Source: an uncultured Oscillospiraceae bacterium (lineage in GTDB: Bacteria; Bacillota; Clostridia; Oscillospirales; Oscillospiraceae). Taken from it: a DNA stretch of 35,267 bases. The notes under the pieces are model-generated. The model was not told where the DNA came from. It worked only from the letters and a program-made list of their open reading frames with translations, and searched no databases. Position 1 is the stretch's first letter. Every line of letters begins with the position of its first letter. Of the stretch, positions 27,164-35,267 are shown piece after piece. The stretch lies in assembly GCA_947629915.1 (NCBI GenBank), contig CANRFN010000049.1, forward strand, positions 1 through 35,267. Reading direction: 5' to 3'. Both the position numbers and the translations under genes were made by a program.

Positions 27164-27807
27164 ACGCGATTATCACCGGCACCAGCTGCGGGATCGGCAA
27201 GGCCATTGCCGAGCACTTCCTGGATAATGGATGGACTGTGTTTGGACTGGACATTCAGGGACCGAGCATCCAGCGAGAGGGATATACCCACTACATCGCA
27301 GACATCGCCCGGGATCCGCTGCCGGAGCTTCCCCTTGCGGAAGTCCTCATCAACAACGCCGGGGTACAGAACACCGGCAGGGACATTGACGTGAACCTGA
27401 AGGGCACCATGCGGGTTACCGAGCAGTACGGTTTTCGGGAGGGCATCCGCAGCGTCCTCTTCATCGCCTCTGCCAGCGCCTCTACGGGAGCTGAATTCCC
27501 GGAGTACGCCGCCAGCAAAGGCGGTGTGGTGGCCTACATGAAGAGCACAGCATTGCGTCTGGCCCCTATGGGTGCCACCGCCAACAGCCTCTCCCCGGGC
27601 GGGGTACTCACAGACCTGAACGCCCACATCATCGAAGACCCAGAGCTATGGGCACAGGTGATGGCGGAGACGCCGCTGAAAAAGTGGGCCTCCGTTGAGG
27701 AGATCGCTCAGTGGGCCTATTTTGTCACCGTTATCAACACCAGCATGACAGCCCAGGACATCCTGATAGACAACGGCGAGGCCGCAAGGGCCAACTTTAT
27801 CTGGTAG
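27160..27807 (+). CDS. Short-chain dehydrogenase/reductase (SDR)
   Basis: A 215-residue Rossmann oxidoreductase. The nucleotide loop is ITGTSCGIGKAIAE (TGxxxGIG), followed by NNAGVQN, the active-site serine region FIASASASTG and YAASKGG (Tyr-x3-Lys). It is a little shorter than classical SDRs (about 250) because the segment between the nucleotide loop and NNAG is compressed. An acidic residue after the second strand (LDIQG) favours NAD over NADP, as inference. The start is GTG 27160 inside the last codons of the transporter gene (GTGA overlap), so translation is coupled. Substrate unknown; the coupling suggests it acts on something carried by, or made from, the transported compound. Confidence 0.85.
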   Translation: MNAIITGTSCGIGKAIAEHFLDNGWTVFGLDIQGPSIQREGYTHYIADIARDPLPELPLAEVLINNAGVQNTGRDIDVNLKGTMRVTEQYGFREGIRSVLFIASASASTGAEFPEYAASKGGVVAYMKSTALRLAPMGATANSLSPGGVLTDLNAHIIEDPELWAQVMAETPLKKWASVEEIAQWAYFVTVINTSMTAQDILIDNGEAARANFIW

Positions 27808-27815
27808 GACAGAAC

Positions 27816-27860
27816 AAGACCGCCGGTACACCCAGCGTGGGGTGTACCGGCGGTCTTTTC
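27816..27860 (+). terminator. Terminator between the convergent SDR and ABC-transporter genes
   Basis: AAGACCGCCGGTACACC (27816-27832) pairs perfectly with 27841-27857, followed on the plus strand by TTC after CTT (run TCTTTTC). It serves the SDR unit and may serve the ABC gene on the other strand. Confidence 0.9.
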
Positions 27861-27890
27861 TGGTTTTGGCTGTGTGCCGTTCGGTTAGGC

Positions 27891-30800
27891 TTACTCGCTG
27901 CGGAGGGCCTCCACCGGGTCCTTGCGGGCGGCGGAACGGGAAGGCACCAGGCCGGCGATCACGGTAAGCACCACGCTGATTACCACCAGGATCACGCCTG
28001 CCACCGGCGGAATCTTGGCCACCAGGTCCTCCAGGTCCGTGACGTGGTGGATGATGGCGTTGATGGGGAAGGTGGCGAGGTAGCTCACCAGGATGCCCAA
28101 GAGGCCGGCTGCCAGGCCCACGATCAGGGTCTCGGCGTTGAACACCCGGGAGATATCCCGCTTGGAGGCGCCCACGGCACGGAGAATACCGATCTCTTTG
28201 GTGCGCTCCAGCACGGAGATGTTGGTGATGATGCCGATCATGATGCTGGACACCACCAGGGAGATGGAGACGAAAGCGATGAGCAGGTAGCTGATGCCGC
28301 TGATGATGCCGGTGATGGAGCTCATCAGCAGGGCCACGTAGTCTGTGTAGCTGATCTGGTCTTCCTCTGCCACGCCGTTGTTGTACTCGGTGATCAGGTC
28401 TGCGATCTCATCCTTCTCGGCGAAGGTGGTGGCGTAGATGCTGATCATGGAGGGAAACTCCTCCCGGACATAGGCCAGGGTGTTCAGGTTCTCATCGTAG
28501 GTGGAGTCTGAGATCGTGGGAGGCATATAGTTGTCGTAGAGGAAGAGCAGCTGCCAGTCCTCCAGGGCGGTGGGCTCGCCCATGCCGGGCATCATACCCG
28601 CCATGCCGGCGCCCATTCCGGTGCCATCGCCCATACCGGGGTAGCCAGCGCCAGTGCCGTCTCCCATGCCGGGATAACCGGTACCGTCCATACCAGGGAT
28701 TGTGGAACCATCCCCCATGTTGGGGATACCGGCGGTGCCGTCCATACCGGGAACGGTGCTTCCATCCATGCCAGGATAACCGGTTCCATCGCCCATATTG
28801 GGGATACCTGCAGTGCCGTCCATACCCGGGATGCCTGAGCCATCGCCGGCGCCAGTGCCGGGGATGTCGGTACCGTCACCCATACCGGGGATACCTGCGG
28901 TGCCATCCATGCCGGGGATACCGGTTCCATCGCCTGTGCCAGGGATGTCAGTCCCATCGCCCATACCGGGGATGGTGCCTGTACCGGCCTCAGGGGCATC
29001 GGTGGTCTCGGCGTCCGGGGTTGTGGACTCTACCGGGGCGGATTCCTCGGGATCGGTCTCTTCCCCTTCCTCAGCGGGCTCCGCGTCCAGGGCGGCCTGG
29101 AGCATGTCTGCCAGGGTGTCCTGGGGCAGGGCGGTGAGCTGGGCGGAGACAGTCTCGGCGTATTGCTGCCGGATGGCCTGGGCGATGGCGTCTTCTACGC
29201 GGTCGAAGAGCTCTTCATCGGTCATGTCGGCGATATAGGAGGTGAGGGTCTCGGTGTCCACGCCCATCTCATCGGCGTACTGCTGGGTGATCATCTCCTC
29301 GATGGACTCCCGGGTCATGTCGGCGGTCTGCTGCTCCACAATGCCGTTCACGTAGTCGTCCGAGGGCTGGGACATGAGGTCAATATAGATGTCCGCCTTC
29401 TCGCTCACGGAGAGATCGGAGAGGTACTCCTTGATGGCGGCAAACTTCTCCTCATCGGTGGGCTCTACATCGTCATCGGTGGGGAAGGGCAGGCCGTTGA
29501 ACACGTCAATGGTGGGGTCGTCCAGCTGCTTTTTCATGATCTCGGTCTCAGCGGTGTTCTGGATGGCCCAGTGGGTGAGGGCGGAGGTGTAGCCGATGGA
29601 GCCGGCGCTGCTCACATTGGCGTCCGGCAGCGGCCGTGCGATGCCCACCACCTTGATGGGCAGGCCGATCTCGGCGCTGTTGTAGAGGTAGTCCATGCCG
29701 GCGTCTGTGGCGGACATGTCGGTGTAGGTGCCGGTTGCCGCGTCATACTGGTAGTACTCGGCGGGGAGGATCAGTTTGAACTTCAGATTGGCCAGCTCAT
29801 CGAAAGACCAGCTGCGGGTGTCTGTGCCCACGTCCTCGCCGTTCATCATGTCCTGCATCACAGACTCCATGTCATCCATGGGCATGAGGCCCATGGAGTA
29901 CAGCATCAGGTCTGAGATCTCATTGCTGGGGGAGACGAAGATCACGACCTCATCGTAGTTCTGAGGCCAGGTGCCGTACAGCATCTCGTACTCGTCTTTC
30001 ACCTGATCGGAGACGAGGTCGTCCTCGCCGGAGAGGAGCTCCTCCCAGACGTTCATCCGGGAGTACATGGAGCCCATGGAAGAGGAGAAGTACGAGGAGT
30101 AGTTGCCGCCGAACATGGAGGACATGGCGCTCTCCATCAGGCTCATCACATCGCACTTGATGATAACCCCGTCCTCATCGGTGGTGTAGAAGTCGAAATC
30201 GAAGTCGTAGTCGTAGTCGATATAGGCGATGTCCTTGATGCCGCCCCCGCCGTTCTCCAGGTAGGTGCGGAAGGCCTCCAGGTTGTTGGTCTCCACCTCG
30301 GCGTTCACCATGGAGTTCATCATGTCGAACATGACCGTGGAGGAGTACACGCGATCCGGCTCTCTGGGCTCGCTCCACGCCTCCTGTCTGGCCTGCATGA
30401 AGTTCACCATCAGAGATGAGACGTCCGTGGTCTCCGCCTGGATCTGGATCGGGTAGCTGGACAGGGTCTCCTCCTGCACCATATTGATGTAGTCGTTGAT
30501 GCCGGTGGAGAGGGCCAGAATCAGGGCGATGCCGATGATGCCGATGGAGCCGGCAAAGGAGGTGAGCACCGTGCGGCCCTTCTTGGTGCGCAGGTTCGTG
30601 AGAGACAGGGACAGGGCGGTGAAGAAGGACATGGAGGTCTTCTTCTTGGACTTGGCCTGCCTTCCGGTGAGAATCGGCTGCTCCTCTTCCGCGTGGTACG
30701 GGTTGCTGTCTCCGATCACCTGACCGTCCTTCAGCTTCACAATCCGGGTGGAGTAGGTCTCCGCCAGCTCCGGGTTGTGGGTGACCATGATGACAAGCCT

Positions 30801-31370
30801 GTCCTTGGCCACCTCTTTCAGCAGTTCCATGACAGCCACCGATGTCTCACTGTCCAGGGCGCCGGTGGGCTCGTCTGCCAGGAGGATGTCCGGGTCGTTG
30901 ATGAGGGCACGGGCGATGGCCACCCGCTGCATCTGGCCGCCGGACATCTGGGAGGGGATCTTGTTCAGCTGATCTCCCAGGCCCACCTGTTCCAGGGCGG
31001 CGATGGCGCGGCGCCTGCGCTCGCTCTTGGACACGCCTGCCAGAGTGAGGGCCAGCTCCACGTTGGCCAGCACGGTCTGGTGGCTGATGAGGTTGTAGCT
31101 CTGGAAGACGAAGCCGATGGAGTGGTTGCGGTAGGTGTCCCAGTCCCGGTCCTTGTACTGCTTCGTGGAGCGGCCGTTGATGATGAGATCACCGCTGGTG
31201 TAGCGGTCCAGGCCGCCGATGATGTTCAGCGTGGTGGTCTTGCCGCAGCCGGACGGGCCCAGAATGGAGACGAACTCGTTCTTCCGGAACTCCAGGCTGA
31301 TGCCCCGCAGGGCCTGTACTTTGGTGTCTCCCACCTTGTACTCTTTTGTGATGTTGACTAACTTCAGCAT
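27891..31370 (-). CDS. MacB-like ABC transporter, ATPase fused to permease, with repeat-rich insert
   Basis: A 1159-residue single-chain exporter. The N-terminal ATPase has Walker [10 protein letters not shown] (38-46), signature [15 protein letters not shown], Walker [13 protein letters not shown] and the H-loop MVTHN. One membrane helix follows at about 268-290 ([20 protein letters not shown]), and three more lie in the C-terminal FtsX/MacB domain (about 1030-1150), with the [18 protein letters not shown] motif. The extracellular part is very large and acidic. From about residue 790 to 933 it holds a Gly/Pro/Met/Asp low-complexity repeat (units such as IPGMGDGT and IPGMDGTAG). MacB-type pumps act in peptide, antibiotic or cell-envelope export. 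ATG 31370 follows AGGAGGAATCC, directly after the MarR stop, so the MarR protein is the probable regulator. Confidence 0.9.
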   Translation of the reverse strand: MLKLVNITKEYKVGDTKVQALRGISLEFRKNEFVSILGPSGCGKTTTLNIIGGLDRYTSGDLIINGRSTKQYKDRDWDTYRNHSIGFVFQSYNLISHQTVLANVELALTLAGVSKSERRRRAIAALEQVGLGDQLNKIPSQMSGGQMQRVAIARALINDPDILLADEPTGALDSETSVAVMELLKEVAKDRLVIMVTHNPELAETYSTRIVKLKDGQVIGDSNPYHAEEEQPILTGRQAKSKKKTSMSFFTALSLSLTNLRTKKGRTVLTSFAGSIGIIGIALILALSTGINDYINMVQEETLSSYPIQIQAETTDVSSLMVNFMQARQEAWSEPREPDRVYSSTVMFDMMNSMVNAEVETNNLEAFRTYLENGGGGIKDIAYIDYDYDFDFDFYTTDEDGVIIKCDVMSLMESAMSSMFGGNYSSYFSSSMGSMYSRMNVWEELLSGEDDLVSDQVKDEYEMLYGTWPQNYDEVVIFVSPSNEISDLMLYSMGLMPMDDMESVMQDMMNGEDVGTDTRSWSFDELANLKFKLILPAEYYQYDAATGTYTDMSATDAGMDYLYNSAEIGLPIKVVGIARPLPDANVSSAGSIGYTSALTHWAIQNTAETEIMKKQLDDPTIDVFNGLPFPTDDDVEPTDEEKFAAIKEYLSDLSVSEKADIYIDLMSQPSDDYVNGIVEQQTADMTRESIEEMITQQYADEMGVDTETLTSYIADMTDEELFDRVEDAIAQAIRQQYAETVSAQLTALPQDTLADMLQAALDAEPAEEGEETDPEESAPVESTTPDAETTDAPEAGTGTIPGMGDGTDIPGTGDGTGIPGMDGTAGIPGMGDGTDIPGTGAGDGSGIPGMDGTAGIPNMGDGTGYPGMDGSTVPGMDGTAGIPNMGDGSTIPGMDGTGYPGMGDGTGAGYPGMGDGTGMGAGMAGMMPGMGEPTALEDWQLLFLYDNYMPPTISDSTYDENLNTLAYVREEFPSMISIYATTFAEKDEIADLITEYNNGVAEEDQISYTDYVALLMSSITGIISGISYLLIAFVSISLVVSSIMIGIITNISVLERTKEIGILRAVGASKRDISRVFNAETLIVGLAAGLLGILVSYLATFPINAIIHHVTDLEDLVAKIPPVAGVILVVISVVLTVIAGLVPSRSAARKDPVEALRSE
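28571..28999 (-). repeat. Degenerate repeat array encoding the Gly/Pro/Met/Asp insert
   Basis: About 430 bp of imperfect repeats inside the ABC-transporter gene, built from variants of CCATGCCGGGGATACC and CCATCGCCCATACCGG (plus strand). Reading frame is kept throughout. Encoded units alternate [25 protein letters not shown] and YPGMDGS-like blocks of about 7-15 residues. Such arrays change length by slippage or recombination. Confidence 0.85.
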
Positions 31371-31371
31371 G

Positions 31372-31851
31372 TTAGGATTCCTCCTGATGTATGGCTACAA
31401 TCGGACTTTTCTCGTAGAGGTAGTCCAGAACGGTCTCCGCCGCCTGGATCCCCTTTACTAAGGTGTCTATGGTCTCTTTTGGGATATCCTCCAGATAGGA
31501 GAGCGTGCGGTCCAGGCTCTCCTGATACCGGGCCGCGGCCTCTTGTCCCCTCTCGGTGAGGGCCAGCAACACCACCCTGCGGTCTTTTTCGCTGCGGGTG
31601 CGGGTGACAAAGCCGTCTGTCTCCAGCTTCTTGCAGAGCACCGAGGCATTGGCCTGGCCGATCCCGGTCTGCTGTACGATATCCCCTACGGTGATCTCCG
31701 GTGCCCCGCCGGCCACAAGCAGCAGGATGCAGGCCTGCAGCGGGGTGAATCCGGAGCCCTGCGTCACGGCATCGGTGAGGCGGCTGGTGCGCATTCTCAG
31801 AGATTGTATGACCGCCAGCACACAGTTGCGCAGGGCGGGTTGATCCGGCAT
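31372..31851 (-). CDS. MarR-family transcriptional regulator
   Basis: A 159-residue regulator with the MarR winged helix: FTPLQACILLLVAGGAPEITVGDIVQQTGIGQANASV (split around the recognition helix GQANASVLCKKL) and the wing TRTRSEKDRRVVLLALTERG, whose KDRR is a family hallmark. Long helices at both ends make the dimer interface. I start at ATG 31851, which has GGGAGG 9 bases before it; a TTG 8 codons upstream is less likely. First gene of an operon with the ABC exporter. A palindrome sits on its promoter, which suggests autorepression released by an export substrate. Confidence 0.93.
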   Translation of the reverse strand: MPDQPALRNCVLAVIQSLRMRTSRLTDAVTQGSGFTPLQACILLLVAGGAPEITVGDIVQQTGIGQANASVLCKKLETDGFVTRTRSEKDRRVVLLALTERGQEAAARYQESLDRTLSYLEDIPKETIDTLVKGIQAAETVLDYLYEKSPIVAIHQEES

Positions 31852-31889
31852 GAGTGGTACACCTCCCAGGAACAATATCGGGAATTACT

Positions 31890-31929
31890 TTCGAATCGAA
31901 TATAATAGCCGCGGAGAGGAGAATGTCAA
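31890..31929 (-). promoter_or_regulatory. MarR-ABC promoter with palindromic operator
   Basis: On the minus strand a perfect -35 TTGACA (31929-31924), a 16-bp spacer and TATTAT (31907-31902). The palindrome TTCGA-T-TCGAA (31900-31890) follows directly and would cover the transcription start, the place expected for a MarR operator. Confidence 0.75.
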
Positions 31930-32038
31930 GGGGAAAGCGGATGTTTTAACACAAAGTTCACAGGCCGTCTATATCCGGCAACCGGGAGGCGCGGGGGTCC
32001 AGTATGGGTACAGCCAGAGACCCCGGCATGGACAGCAA

Positions 32039-32067
32039 CATCCCCCTGCCGGGCCGGCAGGGGGATG
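32039..32067 (-). terminator. Hairpin after the rhomboid gene
   Basis: A perfect 12-bp stem (CATCCCCCTGCC, 32039-32050, with 32056-32067, loop GGGCC), followed on the minus strand by TTGCTGTCC. It is probably the terminator of the rhomboid gene, with a weak T-tract. Confidence 0.6.
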
Positions 32068-32118
32068 GGAATGGGCGATTGGATTGTCTGGCTTGCCGGT
32101 CTGGTTTCGTGACTTGCG

Positions 32119-32709
32119 TCAGTGCTTGCCCCGCCCGGCGGAGATCACAAAGCCCAGGATGGTGCCGCAGAGGCCGCCGATGATGTGGGTGAGCTGGGAG
32201 ACGTTGTCTTGGACAAAGATGGCGTTCCAGAGCTCGCCGCCCAGGTAGAAGATGGCCACCAGGATTAGGGTGATGGGGATTACGCCGTTGTGGACCCCGC
32301 CGAAAGAGGACAGCAGGATCATCATGAAGACGATGCCGGAGGCGCCGAGAAGGGCAGTGCCGGGGAAGAAGATGAAGTGCACGAGACCTGAGACGAAGGC
32401 GGTGAAGAGAATGGAGATCAGCACATCCACGCTGCCGAACCGGTCCTCCAGGTTGGGGCCCAGCACCAGGATCATGACGATGTTGTTGATGTAGTGCTCA
32501 TAGCCGGAGTGGCCCAGCACATGGCCGAAGAAGCGGATGAAAGCCAGGGGATCCCGGAGGGAGCAGTTGTATACCGAGAAGAGGTTGGTGGTGGTCCAGC
32601 CATTGGAGACTACCCCGGCGATGAGGGCTGCTAGGGAGAGCAGGGCAAAGGTAAGGGAGACCGGCGCATTGTATGAGAGCTTGAGGGTTGGGTGGTTGTT
32701 GTTGCTCAT
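32119..32709 (-). CDS. Rhomboid-family intramembrane serine protease
   Basis: A 196-residue membrane protein of about six helices. The rhomboid dyad is in place: Ser124 in LLGASGIVFMM and His175 in LTHIIGG. The upstream histidine-asparagine motif HSGYEHYINN (residues 67-76) matches the oxyanion region of active rhomboids. It is the minimal six-helix core with no extra cytoplasmic or EF-hand domain. It cleaves membrane proteins within the bilayer; the substrate is not evident from the neighbours. GAGGCG precedes ATG 32709 at modest strength. The UPF0175 gene ends 46 bp upstream in the same direction, so co-transcription is possible. Confidence 0.9.
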   Translation of the reverse strand: MSNNNHPTLKLSYNAPVSLTFALLSLAALIAGVVSNGWTTTNLFSVYNCSLRDPLAFIRFFGHVLGHSGYEHYINNIVMILVLGPNLEDRFGSVDVLISILFTAFVSGLVHFIFFPGTALLGASGIVFMMILLSSFGGVHNGVIPITLILVAIFYLGGELWNAIFVQDNVSQLTHIIGGLCGTILGFVISAGRGKH

Positions 32710-32754
32710 GTCGTTCGCCTCACAGAGAGTGTGTAGATAGATGGGGGTTCTGCC

Positions 32755-33054
32755 TCAGTTGGGCAGTGGGTCCAGACAGGTTTCCGCCTTTAGCCGTTCC
32801 CAGTTGGCCAGGTCCGCCTCGACTTCCGAGATGTCCATGTCCAGGTAGGCCAGGCCAAAGGAGTTGTACAGCTCGAGGAGTTCCCAGTTGGTAATGCCCA
32901 GGATCTCAGCAGCCCTGCCGTGGGAGATGGTCTTTCCTGGACAGCGGGGTAGAGGAGCAGGGCATTGCGGGTGCGCTCCTCCTCTGGGGGCCCTGGGCTG
33001 CAGATAGGGGGCCATCTCTGTTGGAACCCGGATGGGGATAGTGGAATAGGTCAT
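32755..33054 (-). CDS. UPF0175-family (antitoxin-like) protein with an internal double frameshift
   Basis: The 99-residue frame begins like Firmicutes UPF0175 proteins (MTYSTIPIRVPTEMAPYLQ) and ends like them (TISHGRAAEILGITNWELLELYNSFG, then YLDMDISEVEADL; the first part holds the helix-turn-helix). The 17 residues between are unlike the family. Shifting the frame by one restores EEERTRNALLLYPAVQE. One extra base in a run of five C (32986-32990, G on the plus strand) and one missing base in the A run at 32933-32935 explain this, and they cancel out. UPF0175 proteins are often paired with a PIN-like toxin gene; none is next to it. AGGAGGT precedes the ATG. A sequencing error in homopolymers is possible. 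Confidence 0.75.
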   Translation of the reverse strand: MTYSTIPIRVPTEMAPYLQPRAPRGGAHPQCPAPLPRCPGKTISHGRAAEILGITNWELLELYNSFGLAYLDMDISEVEADLANWERLKAETCLDPLPN

Positions 33055-33166
33055 GGGGACCTCCTGTATAAATGACGCTGTGCCGCGCCAGTAGGCAGAA
33101 AGAACTCTGACTCAGTGCCGAATTCGTCAGATTGAAAGCGGTCTGGGGTTCTGAGTGTTGAACTTG

Positions 33167-34531
33167 TTAGGAACGGGTGGGTGTCTGCCTTAGCACCTGC
33201 TTCAACAACTCGATTGCGCTCTCTTCTGCTGGATCGTTGGTTCCAAGCTGCCCCCGGAAAGCACGGGCGAGGGTGGATTTCTTCATGGTTTCGATGCGGT
33301 CTAAGACGGCTTCGGCAGCTTCTTTTGCCTGCTGCTCTCTATCTAGAATAGGCTTAATGGTATTGACGATTTCGACTTGCTCACTTGCTGGTGGGATCGG
33401 AATTTCGTATGCCATAAGCTTTTTCGAATCGATGCTCTCTACGGTAGTCCCGCTTTTCATGCAGGTGCTAAGAATATCCTTTTCAAACCCTTTGCACACC
33501 CAAAAGAGATAATCCAAATCTATTCCGGCGGGAGAGAGTACTTTCAAATCCTGGTTCACTGTGAATGGCTTCTTTACCATAGCTATGGGGAGTGTGTGAC
33601 GTAGGATCCCACTGCGCATAACGAATAAAACAGATGGTGTCTCTATGTAGTTGGCAGCTGAGTTCATGACTCCGGTCATATTCGTGTGGAGAATCGTGTC
33701 TTCAATTTGATCAGATTTCATGTCTTTGGACGTTATCCACAACAAATCCCCGTTGTCCCAGTATTCGGGGTTGGCCATGCTTGGTGTTCCACCACCACAC
33801 CAAGTGCCACACTTTCCCAAGGAACGTTTTGCCCATTGAGAAAGACTAGCATTGTGATGCTTTCGCCATTTCGCTGTTAGTTCACCTGAAAAGGCTTTAT
33901 GCAGGATCGCCACCTTCTGGGTTTCAAAACCATCTACTACAGACTGTGCCTTCTCTTTCGCCTCATCCAGTTTGGCAAACAGGCTCTCAATGCGGTCAAC
34001 GATGCGCTGCTGCTCGGCCAGTGGGGGGAGGGGGAAGGGCATCTTTTGCAAGACTTGGCTGTTGACCTGAGCAAATGTTGTGCCCGTTGCCTTATCATAC
34101 AGATACTGATTAAAGTACAAGAAAAAATATCTAAAGAATTCTCTGCTCCCAACGTAGGGTCTGATTCCAGCAACTCCGCGTCCAAGACAGTACTCGCCAT
34201 CAGAGAAAATCGGTTGCCCGAGGGTTGCTCTGATACATAAGATTATGTCTTTATCTGTGGATAACTTTGTTGGGGCCTTTGTATAACGAGTGGGGGTAGG
34301 ATACAATACCCCCATATCCGCTGCTCCACCAATTAATGGAGTATAGGAGCTGTCACTTGTTGTATCACTGCCACTGGGAGACTGCCCCATAATGATCAGA
34401 GATACATTTTCTAGATTTACCCAGCACCAATTCTCTGGCACAGGATAAGGCTGTTCCTCTACTGGCACAAGGGCCTGCGGTAGACGCTTCTGAACGGTCT
34501 GCTCGATGTCTATGATCTTTCCCCGTGCCAT
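33167..34531 (-). CDS. hsdS: Type I restriction-modification specificity subunit
   Basis: A 454-residue HsdS that sets the DNA target of the methylase and nuclease. It has the usual duplicated plan: target recognition domain 1 (about 30-170, from PENWCWVNLENVS), a conserved helical spacer (PLPPLAEQQRIVDRIESLFAKLDEA), recognition domain 2 (about 230-380, from WAKRSLGKC), and a second helical repeat (PIPPASEQVEIVNTIKPILD). Two different recognition domains predict a bipartite asymmetric site. Both are visibly more AT-rich than the surrounding genes, as usual for exchangeable domains. The ATG is 1 bp after the hsdM stop (operon). No second hsdS fragment or recombinase is seen within the window. 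Confidence 0.95.
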   Translation of the reverse strand: MARGKIIDIEQTVQKRLPQALVPVEEQPYPVPENWCWVNLENVSLIIMGQSPSGSDTTSDSSYTPLIGGAADMGVLYPTPTRYTKAPTKLSTDKDIILCIRATLGQPIFSDGEYCLGRGVAGIRPYVGSREFFRYFFLYFNQYLYDKATGTTFAQVNSQVLQKMPFPLPPLAEQQRIVDRIESLFAKLDEAKEKAQSVVDGFETQKVAILHKAFSGELTAKWRKHHNASLSQWAKRSLGKCGTWCGGGTPSMANPEYWDNGDLLWITSKDMKSDQIEDTILHTNMTGVMNSAANYIETPSVLFVMRSGILRHTLPIAMVKKPFTVNQDLKVLSPAGIDLDYLFWVCKGFEKDILSTCMKSGTTVESIDSKKLMAYEIPIPPASEQVEIVNTIKPILDREQQAKEAAEAVLDRIETMKKSTLARAFRGQLGTNDPAEESAIELLKQVLRQTPTRS

Positions 34532-34532
34532 G

Positions 34533-35267
34533 TCACACCTCCGCGCTTTCCAGAGACTTCAGTTCCTGCACAACACTCATCAGCAGGTCCACAGCCTCTT
34601 CCAACTGGGCGATGGCCTCCTCACCGCTTTCAATCGGGTCGGGCAAATCCTCATAGTCCACGATGGAATCGTCCCGGATCAAGCCCAGGTCCAGGCTGTT
34701 GCCTTTTTCGGCGATCTGCTCTCTGGTGAATACGCTCCACCGCTCATCCTGTACGGCATGGCGGTTCTCTGCCTCATAGGCCGCTTCAAAGCCTGCGAAG
34801 TGCTCTTTCGTCAGGGGAGTGGTCTTGCCAAAGGAGGGCATGTTGGTGCGGAGGTCGTAGAACCAGACTTCATGGGTGTTGCCCTTGTCAGTCTTGCCTC
34901 TGGTGAAGAACAGCACGTTGGTCTTAACCCCCTGGGCATAGAAGATGCCGGTGGGGAGACGCAGCACCGTGTGCAGGTTGCACTTGTCCATGAGGTCAAC
35001 GCGGATCCGCTCGCCATCGCCGTCTGCGAACAGGACGTTGTCTGGGAGGACTACGGCTGCACGGGCTTTGCCATCTGCCTTCAGGCTGCGATAGATGTGC
35101 TGCAGAAAGTTCAGCTGCTTGTTGCTGGTGGGGAAGGTGAAGTCATCGCGGGTGGCACGCTCGCCGCCCTTCTTTGTCCCAAACGGGGGGTTGGTAAGGA
35201 CCACATCGTAGCCTTTCATGGACTTGCCCAGATTGGACAGGGTGTCGCCCAAGGTGATCTCGCCCTC
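34533..35267 (-). CDS. hsdM: Type I restriction-modification methylase subunit, 3' part
   Basis: The frame is open to the right edge, so the start is outside the window. The visible 244 residues begin just before the N6-adenine methylase motif IV (DVVLTNPPFG). They continue through FLQHIYRSLKADGKARAAVVLPDNVLFADG, the HTVLRLPTGIFYAQGVKTNVLFF stretch (split by LRLPTGIF) and a C-terminal helical region that contacts HsdS. With HsdS it methylates adenine in host DNA. Immediately upstream of hsdS. The restriction subunit hsdR is not in the window and may lie to the right. Confidence 0.93.
   Translation of the reverse strand, partial: EGEITLGDTLSNLGKSMKGYDVVLTNPPFGTKKGGERATRDDFTFPTSNKQLNFLQHIYRSLKADGKARAAVVLPDNVLFADGDGERIRVDLMDKCNLHTVLRLPTGIFYAQGVKTNVLFFTRGKTDKGNTHEVWFYDLRTNMPSFGKTTPLTKEHFAGFEAAYEAENRHAVQDERWSVFTREQIAEKGNSLDLGLIRDDSIVDYEDLPDPIESGEEAIAQLEEAVDLLMSVVQELKSLESAEV

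Overview
The window reads as chromosomal DNA of a GC-rich gut Firmicute, most likely Oscillospirales (an Oscillospiraceae relative such as Flavonifractor, Lawsonibacter or Dysosmobacter). This is an inference from the Firmicutes-type glycogen set with a paired GlgC/GlgD, strong Gram-positive Shine-Dalgarno sequences, sigma-A-like promoters, and the family-specific accessory genes. No comparison could be run.

Layout. 1-2.1 kb: an HxlR regulator, a tRNA-Ser(CGA) with its own promoter and terminator, and a patatin-like lipase. 2.1-13 kb: a compact carbohydrate-storage locus. glgB-glgC-glgD-glgA form one operon behind a strong promoter. glgP follows with its own promoter carrying a perfect 17-bp inverted repeat at the start site, then glk (ROK glucokinase) and pgi. 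Together they cover building glycogen from ADP-glucose, breaking it down, and linking glucose to glucose-6-P and fructose-6-P. Only phosphoglucomutase is missing. 13-14 kb: a Lar-like zinc-ribbon protein with a HAD phosphatase. 14.2-16.9 kb: a hybrid sensor histidine kinase. 17.2-18.4 kb: an AAA-ATPase-like protein lacking the usual nuclease domain. 18.5-20.3 kb: a Ku plus ATP-dependent ligase pair (minimal NHEJ).

20.4-25 kb: a small, apparently undescribed regulon. It has an iron-sulfur-type flavoprotein with a two-domain EthD-like protein (minus strand), a LysR regulator, and an LVIVD beta-propeller protein (plus strand). The flavoprotein promoter and the LVIVD promoter are recognisably the same element: a palindrome at the same distance (-55 to -76) from each start, followed by about 50 aligned bases. 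This makes the four genes one regulon.

25-27.8 kb: an AT-richer decayed stretch, then two tandem duplicated small genes resembling detached C-terminal tails of Rpn-family nucleases. Next comes a structured leader able to hide the ribosome binding site of a VUT/YhhQ-family (queuosine-precursor type) transporter, which overlaps an SDR gene. 27.9-32.7 kb: a MarR regulator with a MacB-like fused ABC exporter carrying a long Gly/Pro/Met/Asp repeat insert, and a rhomboid protease. 32.7-35.3 kb: a UPF0175 gene with two compensating frameshifts, then hsdS and the 3' part of hsdM of a type I restriction-modification system. The window ends inside hsdM.
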